Positions 42,348 to 46,446 of a stretch of 46,446 bases of DNA are shown here, in pieces. The stretch is taken from NCBI GenBank assembly GCA_022787425.1, contig JALFWB010000049.1, positions 1 through 46,446 of the forward strand, written 5' to 3'. This stretch comes from Akkermansia sp. Its GTDB lineage: Bacteria; Verrucomicrobiota; Verrucomicrobiia; Verrucomicrobiales; Akkermansiaceae. A model generated the notes under the pieces. That model did not search any database. It saw only the letters and a list, made by a program, of their open reading frames with translations, and was not told the origin of the DNA. The position numbers and the translations under genes were made by a program. Every line of letters starts with the position of its first letter. Within the stretch, counting starts at the first letter, position 1.

Positions 42348-43748
42348 ATGAAACGCAGTATCATCTTGTTCCTTGTCTCTTTTCTCGTCACCTGCGGTCT
42401 TATTGCCGGTGTCGGTTATTATCTGCATTCCCATGGTATTTTGAAGATCCGGAAGTCGGGTGAGACCGCCCCCGCATCGGTGCCTGAGGTCAAGCCCGCG
42501 CCCGTGGAGAAGCCGACTCCGACTGAGGAGACCACCCCCGCTACCGTGGAGGAAACGCCTGCTCCCGAAGAGACGCCGCAGGAGGATACCGACACCATGG
42601 TTACGGAGGAGGAACCCACACCGACCGAGGAGACCACCCCCGCCGTGCCTGAGAAACCCGTCCCTGCAGCCCTGCAGCAGACTCCCCGCAGCTCTGCACA
42701 CGCCTGTGCGCTGGAGACTGCTCGTGCTTTGGCTTCCGCCGACCCCGCAGCCGCGCTCGCAAAGTTGCAGGAGGCCGGGTCCCTCTCCCCGGAGGCCGCA
42801 GAGGTGCTTTCCTCCTGGGCTCGTGAGCATGAGGCTGTCGAGGTGCAGGAGGTCGGCACGGGTCGCACGGCGGATAACAAGGAGTTCACGCGCTACCGCA
42901 TCCATGACGGCAAGGGCGGCAGCGATGTGGTGGTGGATGTCGCGGAAGAGGAGGGCGTGGTTCGCGTGATACGCGCCTTCGAATCCCCCAAGGGTGCCAC
43001 GGTGGCTCAGACCGGCGATTCGATGTCGGTGGCGGAGGTCTTCGTGTCTGCCGTTCAGCGTGGAGACATGCCTGCCGCCATCGGTATGGTGCGCGGGCGG
43101 GAGGTTTCTAATGCCACCATCGCGGGCCTGTGCATGATTTTTGAGGACGGTGATTTCTCCCTGCGAGAGAAGGCCCCCATTCGCTGCACGCTGGCCAATG
43201 GCGACCGCGCGGGCTACATGGTCTACCTTACCTCTGAGAAGACGCCTGCCCGGGTGGGGCTTGAGCTCCAGCAAACGCCGGAGGGCTGGTACGTGGACGC
43301 CGTTGCTCCGGAGGATCTCCTGAGTGCCTATGAGAAGGCCGCCTTGGCGGAGGGTGGCTGCTACTTCCCGCTGGTGAAGAACCCCAAGGGCGGCGACTCG
43401 CTGGCCCTCTACTTTGCCTTCGACCACGCCGAGCTCACGCCGCGTTCTCTGCGCCAGCTGAAGATTGTGGCCGAGCTGCTCAAGCAGTCGAAGGGTAAGC
43501 TGAATATCTCCGGACATACGGATGACGTCGGCGGGGTGGATTACAACCTTCAGCTTTCCCGCCGCCGCGCGGACGCCGTGAGGGATGCCCTCGTGGGCTT
43601 CGGTGTGCCGGTCGAGCATATCCTGACGGAGGGACTCGGCAAGAGTCAGCCGCGCCGTACATACAGTGACCAAGATACCGAGCAGCAGGTTGATTTCATC
43701 CGGGGTGAGAACCGCCGCGCGGAGATTTATCTGGATTTCGTGGACTAG
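42348..43748 (+). CDS. OmpA-family protein with membrane anchor
   Basis: A 466-aa protein. Residues 5-27 are a membrane anchor (SIILFLVSFLVTCGLIAGVG). A Pro/Glu/Thr-rich linker covers about 35-105 with repeats such as PTPTEETTPA. The middle (about 110-340) is unassigned. The C-terminal OmpA-like domain (about 345-466) has YFAFDHAELTPRSLRQL, the peptidoglycan-binding ISGHTDDVGG, and NLQLSRRRADAVRDALV with GxGKSQP. It should tether the inner membrane to peptidoglycan. It is in one operon with the M23 protein upstream, and the helicase gene follows after 12 nt. Confidence 0.9.
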   Translation: MKRSIILFLVSFLVTCGLIAGVGYYLHSHGILKIRKSGETAPASVPEVKPAPVEKPTPTEETTPATVEETPAPEETPQEDTDTMVTEEEPTPTEETTPAVPEKPVPAALQQTPRSSAHACALETARALASADPAAALAKLQEAGSLSPEAAEVLSSWAREHEAVEVQEVGTGRTADNKEFTRYRIHDGKGGSDVVVDVAEEEGVVRVIRAFESPKGATVAQTGDSMSVAEVFVSAVQRGDMPAAIGMVRGREVSNATIAGLCMIFEDGDFSLREKAPIRCTLANGDRAGYMVYLTSEKTPARVGLELQQTPEGWYVDAVAPEDLLSAYEKAALAEGGCYFPLVKNPKGGDSLALYFAFDHAELTPRSLRQLKIVAELLKQSKGKLNISGHTDDVGGVDYNLQLSRRRADAVRDALVGFGVPVEHILTEGLGKSQPRRTYSDQDTEQQVDFIRGENRRAEIYLDFVD

Positions 43749-43760
43749 CCGGTCCCGCTC

Positions 43761-45740
43761 ATGAGCCTTTCCTTCCCTTCTCGTGATTACGCCGCCGAGC
43801 TGAACCCGGAGCAGTATGCCGCCGTCATGTCGCAGGAGCGGCATGTGCTGGTGATCGCGGGTGCGGGTAGCGGCAAGACTCGCACGCTAACCTACCGCGT
43901 GGCTCGTTTGTTGGACGACGGGGTGCCGCCGTGGCGTCTGCTTCTGCTGACCTTTACCAACAAGGCTGCGCGCGAAATGTTGCAACGCGTGACGGAGCTG
44001 ACGCATACGAATATCAGTCAGCTCTGGGGCGGCACCTTCCACTCGGTCGCTTATCGTATTCTGCGCCGCCATGCGGAGCGTCTCGGCTTTCGCGCCGGGT
44101 TCACCATTCTGGATGGTGATGATCGCCGCTCGATGATCCGCGCCGTTGTAAAGAAGGTGATGGGTAGCATGGTGAAGAAAGACCGTTTTCCCAAGCCGGA
44201 GTTGCTTCTTTCTATCCTCAGCCTGGCTGCTAACACCGGCAAGAATTGGGAGGATATTCTGCTGCGGGACTATGCGATCCATGCGCAGCATCGGGATGCC
44301 ATTGATAGCGTCTTCAAGGCCTATACGGAGCAGAAGCTCGAGAGCAATGCCATGGATTTCGATGATCTGCTGCTGAACCTCGTGCGTCTGCTGCGTGAAA
44401 ACGATGATCTGCGTGCGGATTATGCCGAGCGTTTCTTGCATGTGTTGGTAGACGAGTATCAAGATACCAACTCCTTGCAGGAGGAGATTATCTCGCTCTT
44501 CAGCTCCGGGGCTCAGTGCTCGCTGACCGTGGTAGGGGATGATGCGCAGAGTATCTATTCGTGGCGAGGCGCGGATGTGCAGCACATCCTGGACTTCGAG
44601 AAGCGTTACAGTGATGCACGTATCTACAAAATTGAGACGAATTACCGCAGCGTACCGCCCATCCTCTCGGTGTCCAATGCGGCTATTGCTCAGAATACCG
44701 GACAATTCGCCAAGGAGCTGCGCGCCGCTCGCCCGGGCGGTGCTCCGCTGCCGGTGGTGGTGTCTGCGGGGGATAGTTCCGTCGAGGCCTTTTTTGTTGC
44801 CGGGCGCATCGATGAATTGTTAGCCTCCGGTATGCAGGGAAAGGATATAGCCGTGCTGTATCGTGCGCATTCTCACAGCTTGGAGGTGCAGATGGCCCTG
44901 GCTCGTGCTCACATTCCTTTCCGTGTTACCAGCGGCCTGCGTTTCTTTGAGCAGGCACACATCAAGGATGCGCTCGCCTACCTGCGCTTGCTGGTGAACC
45001 CCTTTGATGCAACTGCGCTGCTGCGCATTGTGGAGGCCTTCCCGGGGGTGGGGGCGGTGACGGCGCAGAAGATGGTCGGGGTCTGGCTCCGTCAGGTTCG
45101 AGCTTGGTTCGAGGCGCATCCCGGTGAGTCCTTGATCTCGGAGCCGCATAGCCGCGTCATTGGCTGCAAGGGTATCTCATCGCGCCATCACCCCCTTTGG
45201 TCGGAGTTGCTCGCTTTCTTGGACTCCCTGCACCCCGAGGGTGCGGCATTCTTGACATCGGCCGATCTGATGAATACGCTCCTCAAGCACCTGGAGCCGA
45301 AGTTGCGCAGTGCTTATGACAACGCGGATGAGCGACTGGAAGATTTATCGCAGCTGGCCGCCTCTCTCTCCTCAGCGGAGGGTGGGGTGGAGGAGTTCCT
45401 CAGTCAGGCTTCGCTCATCAGCGGGGTGGATGAGGCTGCGCAGGACGATTGTGTGACGCTCAGCACCGTGCATCAGGCCAAGGGGCTGGAGTGGAAGGTT
45501 GTGTTCGTTATTTTCCTGGGTGAGGGGCTTTTTCCCCTCTACCGCGTGATCATGAATGGTGATCCTAAGCTCATGGAGGAGGAAACACGTCTGTTTTATG
45601 TAGCTGTCACCCGTGCGGAGGACAGACTCTACCTCACTTACCCGCGCTACAACGGCGGCAGCTATGATTACCGCTACTATCAGCCCTCCCGCTTCCTCAC
45701 GTCTCTGCCTCCGGAGATGGTGGAGGTGCAGGAACCCTGA
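43761..45740 (+). CDS. UvrD/PcrA/Rep-type ATP-dependent DNA helicase
   Basis: A superfamily 1A 3'->5' DNA helicase of 659 aa, close to Rep in length and shorter than most UvrD. Motifs in order: the Q-motif LNPEQYAAV, Walker A GAGSGKT (about 35-41), motif Ia LTFTNKAAREM, Walker B DEYQDTN (about 231), motif III GDDAQSIYSWRGAD, motif IV YRSVPPIL, motif V TVHQAKGLEW and motif VI VAVTRAEDRLYL. The variable C-terminal tail of UvrD/PcrA is missing. Which of Rep, PcrA or UvrD it replaces is not clear. It is probably co-transcribed with the envelope genes upstream. Confidence 0.93.
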   Translation: MSLSFPSRDYAAELNPEQYAAVMSQERHVLVIAGAGSGKTRTLTYRVARLLDDGVPPWRLLLLTFTNKAAREMLQRVTELTHTNISQLWGGTFHSVAYRILRRHAERLGFRAGFTILDGDDRRSMIRAVVKKVMGSMVKKDRFPKPELLLSILSLAANTGKNWEDILLRDYAIHAQHRDAIDSVFKAYTEQKLESNAMDFDDLLLNLVRLLRENDDLRADYAERFLHVLVDEYQDTNSLQEEIISLFSSGAQCSLTVVGDDAQSIYSWRGADVQHILDFEKRYSDARIYKIETNYRSVPPILSVSNAAIAQNTGQFAKELRAARPGGAPLPVVVSAGDSSVEAFFVAGRIDELLASGMQGKDIAVLYRAHSHSLEVQMALARAHIPFRVTSGLRFFEQAHIKDALAYLRLLVNPFDATALLRIVEAFPGVGAVTAQKMVGVWLRQVRAWFEAHPGESLISEPHSRVIGCKGISSRHHPLWSELLAFLDSLHPEGAAFLTSADLMNTLLKHLEPKLRSAYDNADERLEDLSQLAASLSSAEGGVEEFLSQASLISGVDEAAQDDCVTLSTVHQAKGLEWKVVFVIFLGEGLFPLYRVIMNGDPKLMEEETRLFYVAVTRAEDRLYLTYPRYNGGSYDYRYYQPSRFLTSLPPEMVEVQEP

Positions 45741-45760
45741 CCGACTTTCCCTTGCCGATT

Positions 45761-46228
45761 ATGGAAAAAAGCCCCTCCGTTTCGCGCCGCCTCATGCACT
45801 GTTACGTGTCGTTCTTTACCATCACGGCATTGGTGGAGGCATTTCGCCTCAGTATGGCAAACCCGGCAACGGGTACGGTTGATGTGGTCTTCAGTCTCTT
45901 GTTTATTCTTCTGCTGTATACAGCCATGGGCTATTTGTTTTTCGCGGTAGCCGTCCTGTTTCCCTATCTGTTCTTCTATCGCTGGATTCCCCTCTTTCGC
46001 CCGCTGAGCATGCCCGCCCGCCTCGGTGGCTGCTCCGCTGCCGTTCTCTTCATGCACTCTCTCTTGGTCTACTTCGCCCCCATCTTCTTGGCCAATGAAC
46101 ACACAGACTGCATCTGCCGTGTCTGCACATACGCTTGGGGCGTTGCTTCCTTCTTTGTGCTACTCTTCCTTCTCGTCCTGGAGATCCGCCACCAAGCCGA
46201 ATCTACCGACGGCACGGACGACTTCTGA
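45761..46228 (+). CDS. Four-helix membrane protein of unknown function
   Basis: A 155-aa hydrophobic protein with four likely membrane helices (about residues 15-33, 43-70, 88-108 and 122-142) and a short acidic C-terminus (STDGTDDF). No family is recognised. The in-frame TTG at 45752 is possible, but the ATG at 45761 is preferred. It lies 20 nt after the helicase gene and may end that operon. Confidence 0.65.
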   Translation: MEKSPSVSRRLMHCYVSFFTITALVEAFRLSMANPATGTVDVVFSLLFILLLYTAMGYLFFAVAVLFPYLFFYRWIPLFRPLSMPARLGGCSAAVLFMHSLLVYFAPIFLANEHTDCICRVCTYAWGVASFFVLLFLLVLEIRHQAESTDGTDDF

Positions 46229-46258
46229 CATGCCATCGGTGTGAATCCCCTGAACCAA

Positions 46259-46292
46259 AAAATCCCCCTCGCCCGGGGTGGGGGAGGGGGAT
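46259..46292 (-). terminator. Terminator of the minus-strand gene at the window end
   Basis: On the minus strand, a CCCCCTC/GAGGGGG stem is followed by ATTTTTT. It lies about 25 nt past the stop codon at 46315. Confidence 0.7.
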
Positions 46293-46314
46293 GATGAAGG
46301 GTTTATGAGGGGCC

Positions 46315-46446
46315 TCAGGGGGTCGGGAAGGACTTGTTGAAGGCCGAGACCTCGGCGCGGAGGGCGTCGTAGGCCGACTCATCCGGGCAGACCTTCTGGG
46401 CGGCGAGGATGCCGAGGCACTTGGCGATGTACTCGGCCACCTTGCA
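46315..46446 (-). CDS. C-terminal end of a minus-strand gene (possibly serine hydroxymethyltransferase)
   Basis: Only the last 43 codons are in the window. The peptide contains VAEYIAKCLGILAAQ and ends YDALRAEVSAFNKSFPTP. The ending pattern (xxRxEVxxFxxxFPxx after an amphipathic helix) resembles the C-terminus of serine hydroxymethyltransferase, but 43 residues are too few to be sure. The terminator just downstream supports a genuine gene end. The 5' part lies outside the window. Confidence 0.5.
   Translation of the reverse strand, partial: CKVAEYIAKCLGILAAQKVCPDESAYDALRAEVSAFNKSFPTP

Overview
The window is chromosomal DNA of a high-GC Gram-negative bacterium. Gene content (menDBC, class I fumarase, long PutA-like protein, GYF/DUF805 membrane proteins, OmpA-family and LytM proteins, Rhs remnants) and style suggest the Verrucomicrobiota, probably near Akkermansia. 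This taxonomic call is inference; no rRNA is present. Promoters look sigma70-like (TTGNNN, 17 bp, TANNNT). They often lie only 6-11 nt before the start codon, so many mRNAs should be leaderless or almost so.

Layout. 1-8100: tRNA-Ala, recJ with an overlapping HExxH membrane protein, then minus-strand genes: a small acidic protein, a lipid kinase, cdsA, class I fumarase, and a metallophosphoesterase overlapping a 145-aa protein. 8100-8450: a Lys-Lys-Thr tRNA cluster. 8450-15850: an accessory island beside the tRNAs, partly AT-rich. It holds unrecognised ORFs, a membrane-anchored ankyrin protein, two paralogues of a family I do not know, two Rhs core fragments, an IS3-type transposase remnant and several diverged repeats. 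It looks like a decayed Rhs/polymorphic-toxin locus that kept orphan immunity-like genes.

15850-23100: hemW, kdsD, rpsF, a secreted Pro/Ala-rich protein and the menaquinone operon menD-menB-menC (minus). 23050-25700: an L,D-transpeptidase gene and two tandem lipoprotein genes with near-identical signal peptides and leaders but diverged mature parts. Each lipoprotein gene is preceded by a segment of about 165 bp bounded by perfect 17-bp inverted repeats. The repeat core differs between the two loci, yet the two arms match perfectly within each. In both, inversion would place a consensus TTGACA exactly 17 bp from a conserved TATGCT facing the gene. I read these as two phase-variable invertible promoters, now in the OFF orientation. 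This is the strongest new observation here.

25700-36200: sbcDC (SbcC has an added C-terminal domain), dxr, a secreted protein, a beta-CASP metallo-beta-lactamase protein, a truncated AlbA_2-type gene with 108-bp tandem repeats, and yceD-rpmF. 36200-46446: a long PutA-like protein that appears to lack key catalytic residues in both enzyme domains, two GYF/DUF805 paralogues, an M23 endopeptidase-like protein, an OmpA-family protein, a UvrD/PcrA-type helicase, a four-helix membrane protein, and the end of a minus-strand gene that may be glyA.
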